A DNA stretch of 64,000 nt, taken from NCBI GenBank assembly GCA_965213845.1, contig CBDCAI010000004.1, forward strand, positions 1,054,001-1,118,000, written 5' to 3'. Below the pieces are notes generated by a model. It saw only the letters and a program-made list of their open reading frames with translations. It was not told where the DNA came from and did no database searches. A program made the position numbers and the translations under genes. Below, piece after piece: positions 8,093-16,100 of this stretch (the stretch's first letter is position 1; each line of letters opens with the position of its first letter). The stretch is from JBBROS01 sp965213845. Its GTDB lineage: Bacteria; Pseudomonadota; Alphaproteobacteria; Acetobacterales; Acetobacteraceae.

Positions 8093-9262
8093 CTACGGCA
8101 CGCCAGCCAACTCCATCCCGGCGTCGGCCGCCGTGCTCGCCCCGTCCAGCGCATAGCGTGTGAAGCGCCGATCGAGCGCCGGCAGCATCGCCACGTCCAT
8201 CGTGCCCGCCCCGGCCTGCATGACGATCATCGCGACCGTGGCGCTCAGGTTGTTGCTGGCGTTGAGCCGCGGCGGCCGGCACACCGACCAGGGCGTGGCG
8301 AAGTCGTCGAACAGCGCCGCCTTCACGTGCCCGGGGGTGATGCGGCCCCGGTCGGGCGAAAGCAGGTCCCGCACCCGCATGTCCCGGTACAGGCTGTCCG
8401 GCGTGCTGGCGATCCCGGTGTCGCGCAGCTTGCCGAGGGCCACCGGGCTCTGCCAATGGTTGGCGTGCACCAGCAGCCCCGCCTCCGCATGCACCAGGAA
8501 CGTCTCGTCCGGCGCGCATTCGAAGTCGAGCGCGACGCCGCCGGCATGGCTGACCATCACGTTGTTGGAGGCTGATTTCGGCGTGCAGTAGACCGCGTGC
8601 ATCGCCTGGGCGACATGCGCCTGCTCCAGCACCTTGCGGCGGATCAACGCCAGCGGCACGCCCACGCTGCGGTAGTCGCGGTCGCTCTCCAGGTAGTTGG
8701 CCGTCAGCGCGATCCCGGCCGCGTTCAGCCCGGACCGGGCCAGCGCCCCGGCCTCGGTGAAGGTCAGGATGTCCGGCCCGTCGTCGCGCCGGATGCGCAG
8801 CACCACGGCGGTCTCGGCGCACTCTGCCTTCCAGTCCCAGTTCTGCGCATGGATCACGCTGCCATCGGCGGTGGCGCCGGGCAGCACGACGACGCCGGTG
8901 CAGCCGTCCGGCTCCTCCGCCGCCGCCTGGCCGGCATGCAGCCGCGCCCGCAGGTCCGGCCGGGATGCCAGCTTCAGGATCTCCGTCCGGGCGTTCAGCA
9001 GCACCACGTCCTCGAACGCCACCCCGGCCCCCGCGGCGATCCCGCGCATCTCCACCACATAGGCCGCGTCGAACCGCTCGATGGTCGGCAGGTAGTCCCG
9101 CACGAGCGTGCCCACCTCGCCGGCGCTCAGCTGCAGCGTGCGGAGCTGCGCGCCGTAATGCCCGATCCCCTTGCGGATGCGCAGGGCGGCCTGCGCCCCA
9201 TAGGCGCGGCCCCGCGCCTCCGGCGGTCCGGACACATCGATCAGGGGGCAGGCTTCGGCCAT
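8093..9262 (-). CDS. C45 family acyltransferase/hydrolase (penicillin acyltransferase-like)
   Basis: A 389-residue Ntn-hydrolase of peptidase family C45. These proteins self-cleave before a cysteine that becomes the N-terminal nucleophile; here the candidate is C121 in PDGCTGVVVLP, followed by the family pattern HAQNWDW and an asparagine-rich LNASNNLSA near the C-terminus. No export signal is seen. The start at MAEACPLID is used; MRREPRAMAEA, seven codons upstream, is possible. It diverges from the binding-protein gene at 9407, leaving about 145 bp for shared control. Family members hydrolyse or transfer acyl groups on amides; the substrate here is unknown. Confidence 0.87.
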   Translation of the reverse strand: MAEACPLIDVSGPPEARGRAYGAQAALRIRKGIGHYGAQLRTLQLSAGEVGTLVRDYLPTIERFDAAYVVEMRGIAAGAGVAFEDVVLLNARTEILKLASRPDLRARLHAGQAAAEEPDGCTGVVVLPGATADGSVIHAQNWDWKAECAETAVVLRIRRDDGPDILTFTEAGALARSGLNAAGIALTANYLESDRDYRSVGVPLALIRRKVLEQAHVAQAMHAVYCTPKSASNNVMVSHAGGVALDFECAPDETFLVHAEAGLLVHANHWQSPVALGKLRDTGIASTPDSLYRDMRVRDLLSPDRGRITPGHVKAALFDDFATPWSVCRPPRLNASNNLSATVAMIVMQAGAGTMDVAMLPALDRRFTRYALDGASTAADAGMELAGVP

Positions 9263-9406
9263 GGCACGGGGCTCCCGACGCATTGATACCGCCCCTGCTA
9301 CGGCATCCCGGCGCGACACGACACCGCAAAGTCCTGCAAGGGACAGGCGTTGCGCACTGCCGGCCGGAAGAACATGGTTGTCGCCACAGTTCGGACGGAA
9401 GCGCGG

Positions 9407-11002
9407 ATGGCACTCGAGGCAGGGATCGCACGGCGCGCCATGCTCGCCGGATCGGTGGCGGCACTCGCTGCGCCGGCGGTGGCGCGCGCGCAGGCCAAGA
9501 CCACGCTGCGCTTCGTGCCGCAGGCCGACGTGGCGGTGCTCGACCCCATGGTCAGCGTCTCCTACGTCACCCGCAACCACGCGATGCTGGTGTTCGACAC
9601 GCTGTATGGCGTGGATGAGGCCAACCGCCCGCAGCTGCAGATGCTGGCCGGGCACGAGATCGCAGCGGACGGCCTGCAATGGACGCTGACGCTCCGCCCC
9701 GGCCTGCGCTTCCACGACGGCACCCCCGTGCTGGCGCGCGACGTGGTGGCCAGCCTGCGCCGCTGGGGCAAGCGGGACAGTGTCGGCCAGGTGCTGATGG
9801 CCGCCACGGACGATCTGTCCGCGCCCTCCGACCGGCAGGTCCGGTTCCGGCTGAAGCACCCCTTCCCCACCTTGCCCTTCGCGCTCGGCAAGATCGGCAC
9901 CAACGTCGCCGTCGTCATGCCGGAGCGCCTGGCCGAGACGGACCCGCTGCGCCAGGTGGCCGAGATGGTCGGCAGCGGCCCCTACCGCTTCGTCGCGGAT
10001 GAACGGGTGGCCGGCGCGCACCTGGCCTATTCGCGGTTCCAGGACTACGTGCCGCGCCCGGACGGCACCGCAAGCGGGCTGGCCGGCCCGAAGACCGTGC
10101 ATTTCGACCGGGTGGAATGGATCGTGATGCCGGATGTCGCCACCGCGTCCGCGGCGCTGCGCCGGGGCGAGGTGGACTGGTGGGAACAGGCCAACCCCGA
10201 CTACTGGCCGATGCTGTCGGCCGATCCCGCCATCGTGCTCGACCGCATCGACCCCTACGGGTCCGCCGGCATCATCCGCTTCAACTGCACCCTGGCCCCC
10301 ACCCGGGACCCGGGCGTGCGCCGCGCCGCCCTGGCCGCCATCAGCCAGGCGGACGTAATGACGGCGGTCAGCGGCACCGACCGTGGCAACTGGCGGGACC
10401 ACGTCGGCTTCTTCCTGCCCGGCACGCCCATGGCCAGCGACGCCGGCATGGCCGCCCTGAAGGAGCCGCCGGACCGGGATGCCGCCCGTCGCATGCTGGC
10501 CGCCTCCAGCTATGCCGGCGAGACGCTGGTGTTCATGAGCCCGGGCGACTTCCCCTCGATCGACGCCGAGTGCCAGGTGGTGGCCGACGCGCTGCAGAAG
10601 GCCGGGTTCAAGGTGGACGTGCAGACCATGGACTGGGGCACGCTGCAGGCCCGCGCCGCCAAGCAGGCCCCGGTCGGGCAGGGCGGCTGGCACGTGACGG
10701 GCAGCTTCACCGCCGGGGCCGGGCTGCTCAACCCGGCCGCCAACAACTTCCTGCGCGGCAGCGGCAACTCGGCCATCTTCGGCTGGCCCGACATCCCGCC
10801 GCTGGAGGCGCTGCGCGAAGCCTGGTTCCGCGCCCCCGACGAAGCCCGGCAGGCGGAGATCTGCCGCGACATCCAGACCCTGGCCTTCGAGACGGTGCCC
10901 TACGTGCCGACCGGCCTCACCTACGGCCGCACCGCCTACCGCCGCGGCCTGACCGGCATGGTGCACGGCATGCCGCTATTCTACGGCATCCGCCGGGAAT
11001 GA
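9407..11002 (+). CDS. ABC transporter substrate-binding protein, family 5
   Basis: A 531-residue periplasmic solute-binding protein of the SBP_bac_5 (dipeptide/oligopeptide/nickel) class. A signal peptide with an RR pair (IARRAMLAGSVAALAAPAVA) ends near ARAQA at residues 28-30. LDPMVSVSYVTRNHAMLVFDTLYG and LTLRPGLRFHDGTPVLARDVVASLRRW are family hallmarks. GGAAG at 9397-9401 supports the ATG at 9407; an upstream ATG at 9374 is possible. No permease or ATPase genes adjoin, so it is an orphan binding protein that must use another importer. Its stop overlaps the hydrolase start (ATGA). Confidence 0.9.
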   Translation: MALEAGIARRAMLAGSVAALAAPAVARAQAKTTLRFVPQADVAVLDPMVSVSYVTRNHAMLVFDTLYGVDEANRPQLQMLAGHEIAADGLQWTLTLRPGLRFHDGTPVLARDVVASLRRWGKRDSVGQVLMAATDDLSAPSDRQVRFRLKHPFPTLPFALGKIGTNVAVVMPERLAETDPLRQVAEMVGSGPYRFVADERVAGAHLAYSRFQDYVPRPDGTASGLAGPKTVHFDRVEWIVMPDVATASAALRRGEVDWWEQANPDYWPMLSADPAIVLDRIDPYGSAGIIRFNCTLAPTRDPGVRRAALAAISQADVMTAVSGTDRGNWRDHVGFFLPGTPMASDAGMAALKEPPDRDAARRMLAASSYAGETLVFMSPGDFPSIDAECQVVADALQKAGFKVDVQTMDWGTLQARAAKQAPVGQGGWHVTGSFTAGAGLLNPAANNFLRGSGNSAIFGWPDIPPLEALREAWFRAPDEARQAEICRDIQTLAFETVPYVPTGLTYGRTAYRRGLTGMVHGMPLFYGIRRE

Positions 11003-12198
11003 CCGGCGGCCCGGCCCGGCCCGGCTTCCACCTGCCGGACGGCGGCGACTTCCTGCTGCTGCCGCCCACGCAGCAGGCCCACGCCTACCGCTCCGTCGAC
11101 CGCATGTTCGCCACCCGCACCATCCGGCGCGGGCCCACCGTCCACGACCTGCCGCGCGGGCCGGAGATCGCGCCGCGCTACACGGTGGGCGGCGTCGAGC
11201 ATGGCGTGAGCGACTTCATGCGCCGCGGCAACGTCGCCGGCCTGCTGGTGATCCGCCACGGCGCCATCGTGCTGGAGCGGTACGCGCTCGGCCTCGCGGA
11301 GACGGCGCGCTGGTCCACCATGTCGATGGTGAAGTCCGTCACCTCCACCCTGGTCGGCACCGCCCTGCGGCAGGGCGCGATCCGCAGCCTGGACGAGGCG
11401 GTCGCGCACTACCTGCCGGCGTTGCGCGGCTCCGCCTATGACCGGGTCCGCATCCGGGACCTGCTGACCATGTCCTCGGGCGTGGGCTGGGTCGAGGACT
11501 ACGCGGACCCCCTGTCCGACGTGAACCGCTACAGCAGGCTGCTGGGCGACAAGGTCCCGGGCGGCGTGCTGGCCCTGCTGCGAACGCTGCCGGCCGTGGC
11601 CGCGCCGGGCACGCGGTTCAACTACAACACCGGCGACACCTATGCGCTCGGCTGCCTGGTCACGGCCGCGGCCGGCACCACGCTCGCGGAGTACCTGTCC
11701 CGCACGCTGTGGCAGCCGCTCGGCATGGAGTGCGACGCCTTCTACACGCTCGATTCGGAGGATGGGCAGGAGATCGGCGGCAGCCGGGCGGGCATCACCC
11801 TGCGCGACCTCGGGCGGTTCGGCGCCTTTATCCTGCGGGGCGGCACCGTGTCGGGCCGCCCCCTGCTGCCGGATGGCTGGGTCAGCGAGGCCGCGACCCC
11901 GGCCTTCACGCTCGACCCGGCCACGAACGCCTTCGGCGCCACCGGATACGGCTACAGCTGGTGGCTGGCCGATGCCGGCGTCATGGCCGCCGTCGGCTTC
12001 GCCGGCCAGTCCCTCGTCATCGACCGCACCGCCGGCCTCGTCGTCGTCACCCTGTCCTGCCAGCCGCAACCCCCCTTCGCCACCCCGGCGACCCCCGACT
12101 GGAAAACCGAACGCGCCGCCTTCCACATCGCGGTGGCAAGCGGCGTCGACGACGGCGAGGCCAAACGCCCGTCCGCAGCAGCGGCCGTGACGCTCTGA
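10999..12198 (+). CDS. Serine hydrolase, beta-lactamase/NylB-like fold
   Basis: A 399-residue protein of the class C beta-lactamase/esterase superfamily. The SxxK motif is S109-M-V-K112 within WSTMSMVKSVTSTLVG, and PGTRFNYNTGDTYALG is the second motif, closest in style to 6-aminohexanoate-oligomer hydrolases and EstB-type esterases. LRDLGRFGAFILRGG and GYGYSWWLAD are also typical of that group. No signal peptide is visible. The ATG overlaps the stop of the preceding binding-protein gene, tying the hydrolase to uptake. Amide or ester cleavage of the imported compound is likely; true beta-lactamase activity is not supported by the context. Confidence 0.87.
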   Translation: MTGGPARPGFHLPDGGDFLLLPPTQQAHAYRSVDRMFATRTIRRGPTVHDLPRGPEIAPRYTVGGVEHGVSDFMRRGNVAGLLVIRHGAIVLERYALGLAETARWSTMSMVKSVTSTLVGTALRQGAIRSLDEAVAHYLPALRGSAYDRVRIRDLLTMSSGVGWVEDYADPLSDVNRYSRLLGDKVPGGVLALLRTLPAVAAPGTRFNYNTGDTYALGCLVTAAAGTTLAEYLSRTLWQPLGMECDAFYTLDSEDGQEIGGSRAGITLRDLGRFGAFILRGGTVSGRPLLPDGWVSEAATPAFTLDPATNAFGATGYGYSWWLADAGVMAAVGFAGQSLVIDRTAGLVVVTLSCQPQPPFATPATPDWKTERAAFHIAVASGVDDGEAKRPSAAAAVTL

Positions 12199-12208
12199 CC
12201 GCGCGGTC
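12197..12208. repeat. 12-bp perfect palindrome at hydrolase stop
   Basis: GACCGCGCGGTC spans the end of the hydrolase gene in the gap between convergent genes. It has no T-tract. In such GC-rich DNA a 12-bp palindrome can be chance. Confidence 0.35.
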
Positions 12209-12280
12209 GCCATCCTGGGCGAGGCGCTGGGCGAGAGCCTGGTTGAGATGGCAGCTGCCGCCTGACGCGGCGCCCGCCCG

Positions 12281-13501
12281 TCACACCGGGACGTGCTCGC
12301 CCTCATAGGCGAACAGCCAGTCGTAGCGCTGCTCGACCCGGTCGGGCCGCCATTGCTCGTCGAGGTAGGCGCGCGCCTGCGCCGGGTCGGCCAGGGCCGG
12401 GTTGTGGAAGCGGCGCGCATTCTCGGCCGAGCCGTTCACCACGCGGCTGGTCCGCTCGTGCCGCAGCGCCTGGAACGTCGTGAACGCCTGCGCCAGGTCG
12501 GTCCGGTGCCGCTCGAGGCAGCGGGCCATGATGAACCCGTCCTCGATCGCCATGTTGGCGCCCTGCGCCAGGAACGGCAGGGTCGGGTGGCAGGCATCGC
12601 CGATCAGGCAGGCCGCCCCCCGCCACCAACGCTCCATCGGCTCCCGCCCCATCAGCCCCCAGCAGTTGGGCGCGTCCTCCAGGCAGGCGATCAGCGTCAG
12701 CACGTCGGGGTGCCAGCCCGGGTAGTCGGCGGCGCAGGCCTCCCGCGTGCCGGTCATCGTCCAGGATTCCGCGGTCCATGCGTCGCGCTCGACGATGCCG
12801 ACGAAGTTCACCAGCGCGCCGCCCCGGACCGGATACTGCACGACATGGCCCCCGGGCCCGATCCAGTTCGTCCCGACCCGGCGGCGCAGCGCCTCCGGCA
12901 GGGCTTCGACCCGCGCCAGCCCGCGCCACGCCATGCAGCCGGTGTAGACGGGCCGGTCGTCGCCGAACATCACCCGTCGCAGGCTGGAATGGACCCCGTC
13001 GGCGCCGATCAGGGCGGCGCCCTGCCGCCGCTCCCCGTCCTCGAACGTCACCTCGACCGCGCTGCTGCCGTCATCGAGGCCGGCGGCGCCCACCAGCTTG
13101 CGGCCGAGCTCGACGGCACCGGGCCGCGCCGCCTCGAGCGCTTCGGCCAGGATGCGGTGCATGTCCGCGCGGTGCACCATGAGGTAAGGGTAGCCGTAGC
13201 GTTCCCTGGAGATGACTCCGAGATCGAACAGGCGGCGCGTCTCCCCCGTGCTCCAGATCCGCACCTCCTTGCCTTCCGGCTCCAGCGCGACGCGGCCCAG
13301 AGCCTCCTCCAGGCCGAGCGCATGGAGCAGCCGCGTGCCGTTCGCGCTGAGCTGCAGCCCGGCCCCGACCTCCCGCAAGGCCGGGGCCTGCTCGAACACG
13401 GTCACGTCGAAGCCGCGCCGGACCAGCGCCAGGGCGGCGGTCAGCCCGGCGATCCCCGCACCGGCGATCAGGATGGGCCGGTCTTTCGTCGTGTCGGTCA
13501 T
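12281..13501 (-). CDS. FAD-dependent aromatic monooxygenase (salicylate hydroxylase-like)
   Basis: A 406-residue group A flavoprotein monooxygenase. GAGIAG (residues 14-19) starts the FAD Rossmann fold, E38 in VFEQ binds ribose, RRVMFGDDRPVYTGCMAWRG is a mid-region hallmark, and the second FAD motif is LIGDACHPTLPFLAQGANMAIEDG. Length and motifs fit salicylate 1-hydroxylase, 3-hydroxybenzoate 6-hydroxylase and 6-hydroxynicotinate 3-monooxygenase, which hydroxylate an aromatic ring using NAD(P)H and oxygen. It diverges from the MFS permease gene across a 189-bp interval, with an IclR regulator beyond, a layout typical of aromatic-acid catabolism. The exact substrate cannot be assigned. Confidence 0.9.
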   Translation of the reverse strand: MTDTTKDRPILIAGAGIAGLTAALALVRRGFDVTVFEQAPALREVGAGLQLSANGTRLLHALGLEEALGRVALEPEGKEVRIWSTGETRRLFDLGVISRERYGYPYLMVHRADMHRILAEALEAARPGAVELGRKLVGAAGLDDGSSAVEVTFEDGERRQGAALIGADGVHSSLRRVMFGDDRPVYTGCMAWRGLARVEALPEALRRRVGTNWIGPGGHVVQYPVRGGALVNFVGIVERDAWTAESWTMTGTREACAADYPGWHPDVLTLIACLEDAPNCWGLMGREPMERWWRGAACLIGDACHPTLPFLAQGANMAIEDGFIMARCLERHRTDLAQAFTTFQALRHERTSRVVNGSAENARRFHNPALADPAQARAYLDEQWRPDRVEQRYDWLFAYEGEHVPV

Positions 13502-13690
13502 CGCGTCGGGTCCGCCTGCAAGCCACGCCGGGAGTGCTAGTCCCACAAATATGGTTTGACAATGTTTAATTCGATTGCCCGGTGCCGTTGCGCATGCGAT
13601 AGGGCGGGGCGCGCCCCACGGTCCGGCAACGACATCGAGGGCGGCGCACCATCAAGAGCCCGCCGCAGCGGGCCATCGGGAGGCAGGGCG
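13502..13690. promoter_or_regulatory. Divergent control region with TTGACA box
   Basis: The interval between the monooxygenase (minus) and MFS (plus) genes has an AT-rich island around 13541-13576, including GGTTTGACA (13553-13561). On plus this gives a perfect TTGACA but no good -10 at standard spacing. On minus, TTGTCA is followed 17 nt later by TAGCAC, a weak match. The same GGTTTGACA occurs upstream of the thiamine-diphosphate enzyme gene, which suggests common control. Confidence 0.4.
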
Positions 13691-15091
13691 ATGAACGGAT
13701 CCGCGGCAGCCGGCGCAACCACGGCAGCGGGCGCGATGGGCCCCGCCGACATCGACCGCATCGTCGCGAAGGTTTCGCGCCGGCTGATCTGGTTCCTGTT
13801 CGCCGCCTTCGTCGTCGGCTTCGTCGACCGCGTGAACATCGGCTTCGCCGCGCTGACGATGAACCGCGACCTCGGTCTGACCGCCACCCAGTTCGGCGCC
13901 GCAAACTCCATCTTCTACATCGGCTATATCCTGTTCGAGCTGCCCAGCAACGTGGCGCTGGCCCGGTTCGGCGCGCGGCTGTGGATCCCGCGGATCATGA
14001 TCACCTGGGGCATCTTCGCCTGCCTCACCGCCTTCGCGGTCGGCCCCCACAGCCTCTATGGGCTGCGCTTCCTGGTGGGCGTCGGAGAGGCCGGGCTGTT
14101 CCCGGGCGTGCTGCTGTACCTGACCTACTGGATCCCGGCGCGGCAACGCGCCCGCACCACCGCGATGTTCCTGGTGGGCCAGCCCTTCGCGATCGCCATC
14201 GGGTCCGTCGTCTCGGGCCTCATCCTCCAGATGGACGGGACCGCGGGCATCGCCGGATGGAAATGGCTGTTCATCCTGGAGGGGGCCCCGTCCGTCATGC
14301 TGGGCATCGCCGCCTGGTTCGTGTTGCCGAACCGGCCCTCCACCGCCCGCTGGCTCACCGCTGCCGAGGCGCAGGCGCTCGAGGCTGCGTTGCGGGCCGA
14401 ACAGGCCGAGATGCCCGCCGCCGGCCGCAAGACGCAGGGCCTGCTGGGCGAGCTGGCCCGGCCGGTGATCCTGACCCTGGGGCTGATCTACTTCTGCCTC
14501 GTCACTACGCTGAACGCCATCTCGACCTGGTTGCCGCAGATCGTGCGGGAGCTGTCGGCGGGCCGGTCCGCCGCCCAGGTGAGCCTGCTGGCCAGCATCC
14601 CGGCCGTCGCGGCCTGCATCCTGATGCTGTGGACCGGGCGCGCGTCCGACCGGGCCGGGCGGCGCGGCCTGTATGCGGCGGCGCCGATGCTGCTGGCCGC
14701 CGCCGGCTGGCTCGTGTCGCTGTACGGCGCCGACCCCGTGCTGCGCTTCATCGGGCTGATCGCGACGTCGGCCGGGGCCTATGGCGCGCTGAGCGTGTTC
14801 TGGGCGATCCCGCCGGGGCATCTGAGCCCGCGGGCCAAGCCGGCCGGCCTGGCCCTCATCACCATGGCGGGAATCATGGGCTCCATCGTCAGCCCCATCG
14901 TGATCGGCGCCTTGCGTGACCTCACGGGCAGCTTCGCGTCCGGGTTGCTGTTCGCGACCGCCCTGCTGGTGCTGGGCGCGTGCCTGATCCTGTTCACGCC
15001 CTTTGCCGATGCCGGGCTGACCCGGACCGTGCCGTCCCCCGGGCGCGCCGGGCGTCCGGGCGTCATGGCCGGCAAGCCGCACCGCGGTTGA
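13691..15091 (+). CDS. MFS transporter, anion:cation symporter (ACS) type
   Basis: A 466-residue permease of the same MFS branch as the one at 3659. FVDRVNIGFAALTMNRDLGL spans helix 1, ELPSNVALARFGAR follows, and the helix-5 motif is GEAGLFPG. A hydrophilic N-terminal extension of about 35 residues precedes helix 1, and the C-terminus is basic. GGGAGGC lies about 6 nt before the ATG. It is divergent from the aromatic monooxygenase and directly upstream of the IclR regulator, so import of an aromatic or other organic acid, controlled by that regulator, is the natural reading (inference). Confidence 0.9.
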   Translation: MNGSAAAGATTAAGAMGPADIDRIVAKVSRRLIWFLFAAFVVGFVDRVNIGFAALTMNRDLGLTATQFGAANSIFYIGYILFELPSNVALARFGARLWIPRIMITWGIFACLTAFAVGPHSLYGLRFLVGVGEAGLFPGVLLYLTYWIPARQRARTTAMFLVGQPFAIAIGSVVSGLILQMDGTAGIAGWKWLFILEGAPSVMLGIAAWFVLPNRPSTARWLTAAEAQALEAALRAEQAEMPAAGRKTQGLLGELARPVILTLGLIYFCLVTTLNAISTWLPQIVRELSAGRSAAQVSLLASIPAVAACILMLWTGRASDRAGRRGLYAAAPMLLAAAGWLVSLYGADPVLRFIGLIATSAGAYGALSVFWAIPPGHLSPRAKPAGLALITMAGIMGSIVSPIVIGALRDLTGSFASGLLFATALLVLGACLILFTPFADAGLTRTVPSPGRAGRPGVMAGKPHRG

Positions 15092-15158
15092 ACCCGGGCA
15101 CGCGAGGCGGGGCGGCGCCATGCTAGGCTGGCCACCTGGCCAGAACCCGGGGAGTTCC

Positions 15159-16013
15159 ATGTCCGCCGACGAGCAGGCCGAGCCGAAGCGCGAGCAGCGC
15201 AGCATCCAATCGATCGAGATCGGCTTCCGGCTGATCTCGGCCCTCGAGTCCTCGCGGGCGAAGATGCCGCTGAAGCTGATCGCCGAGCGGGCGGGGATGC
15301 CGGCCAGCAAGGCGCACCTCTACATGGTCAGCTTCATCCGGCTGGGGCTCGTGGTGCAGGACCCCGTCACCATGCGCTACGGCCTCGGGCCCTATGCGGT
15401 CCAGCTCGGGTTGGCCGGGCTGCGGCAGATGGACGTGCTGGACCTCGCCCGCACCCCGATGGAGGAGCTGCAACAGTCCTGCGGCTTGGTCGTGTTCCTG
15501 TCGGTCTGGGGCAACATGGGCCCGACGATCGTCGCCAAGTTCGACGGCGACCCCGACGTGCCGCTCATGATCCGCGTGGGCCACGTGCTGCCGGCGCTGA
15601 CGTCGGCCACCGGGCGCGTCTTTCTGGGCCTGCTGCCCGCCGCCGCGCTGGAGCCGGCATTGTCTGCGGCCCGCGCGACCAAGGCCGCCGTGGCCCAGGT
15701 CGTGGCCGAAGCCCGGCGGGAGGTCGAGCAGGCCGGCATCACCGTCTCGGTCGGGCGGGTGTGGGAGGGGCTGGCCGCCCTGTCGGCGCCGATCTTCGAC
15801 AATGCGGGCAGCGTCGTGGCCACCATCACCGTGCTCGGCCTCGGCACGCGGGTCGACGTCGATCCGGCCGGCGCGCTGGCCCGCGGGCTGCGAGGCGCCT
15901 GCACGGAGGTGAGCGCCGCGATGGGGAACGAGGCCGCTTCCGGCACCAAGGCACCGGGACCGGCTGCCAGAGCGCCCGCCGCCACACGGCGGCCGAAGGG
16001 CGGCAAGACCTAG
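15159..16013 (+). CDS. IclR family transcriptional regulator
   Basis: A 284-residue regulator. An N-terminal winged helix-turn-helix spans about residues 12-75 (SIQSIEIGFRLISALESS, then LKLIAERAGMPASKAHLYMVSFIRLGLV), followed by an IclR effector domain. The C-terminal tail of about 30 residues is Ala/Pro/Lys-rich and looks disordered. GGGGAG at about 15149-15154 supports this ATG over one 13 codons upstream. It lies between an MFS gene and a thiamine-diphosphate enzyme gene whose promoter carries a short palindrome, so both are probable targets. IclR proteins commonly bind aromatic or small carboxylic acids, and the sign of control is unknown. Confidence 0.9.
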   Translation: MSADEQAEPKREQRSIQSIEIGFRLISALESSRAKMPLKLIAERAGMPASKAHLYMVSFIRLGLVVQDPVTMRYGLGPYAVQLGLAGLRQMDVLDLARTPMEELQQSCGLVVFLSVWGNMGPTIVAKFDGDPDVPLMIRVGHVLPALTSATGRVFLGLLPAAALEPALSAARATKAAVAQVVAEARREVEQAGITVSVGRVWEGLAALSAPIFDNAGSVVATITVLGLGTRVDVDPAGALARGLRGACTEVSAAMGNEAASGTKAPGPAARAPAATRRPKGGKT

Positions 16014-16029
16014 TCCCAGTCGTTTGCTA

Positions 16030-16040
16030 TTGTAGAACAA
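16030..16040. promoter_or_regulatory. Candidate regulator operator TTGT-AGA-ACAA
   Basis: TTGTAGAACAA is a perfect interrupted palindrome (4-bp arms, 3-bp spacer) just upstream of the -35 box of the thiamine-diphosphate enzyme promoter and 17 bp after the IclR gene stop. The position suits an IclR-type activator or repressor site. The link to the neighbouring regulator is inference. Confidence 0.45.
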
Positions 16041-16043
16041 GGT

Positions 16044-16071
16044 TTGACAGTCTTGCCCGGATCGCTATGGT
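16044..16071 (+). promoter_or_regulatory. Sigma70-type promoter for TPP enzyme gene
   Basis: A perfect TTGACA (16044-16049) is followed after 16 nt by TATGGT (16066-16071), which matches four of six -10 positions. Initiation near 16078 would give a short leader carrying the GGGGGGAAA ribosome site before the ATG at 16101. This is one of the best promoter matches noticed in this very GC-rich window. Confidence 0.55.
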
Positions 16072-16100
16072 CCCGCCGCGACCCCGGGGGGAAACCATCC

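Noticed and set aside
8093..10966. Very long open frame on the minus strand extending the C45 gene across the binding-protein gene
   Set aside because: The upstream part is antisense to a clear SBP_bac_5 gene and has the Arg/Gly/His/Gln-rich composition of a GC-rich shadow; the C45 family begins only near 9262.
8093..12198. Beta-lactam biosynthesis or resistance cluster
   Set aside because: C45 and SxxK hydrolase families are broad; no synthetase, isopenicillin N synthase or secreted beta-lactamase is present.
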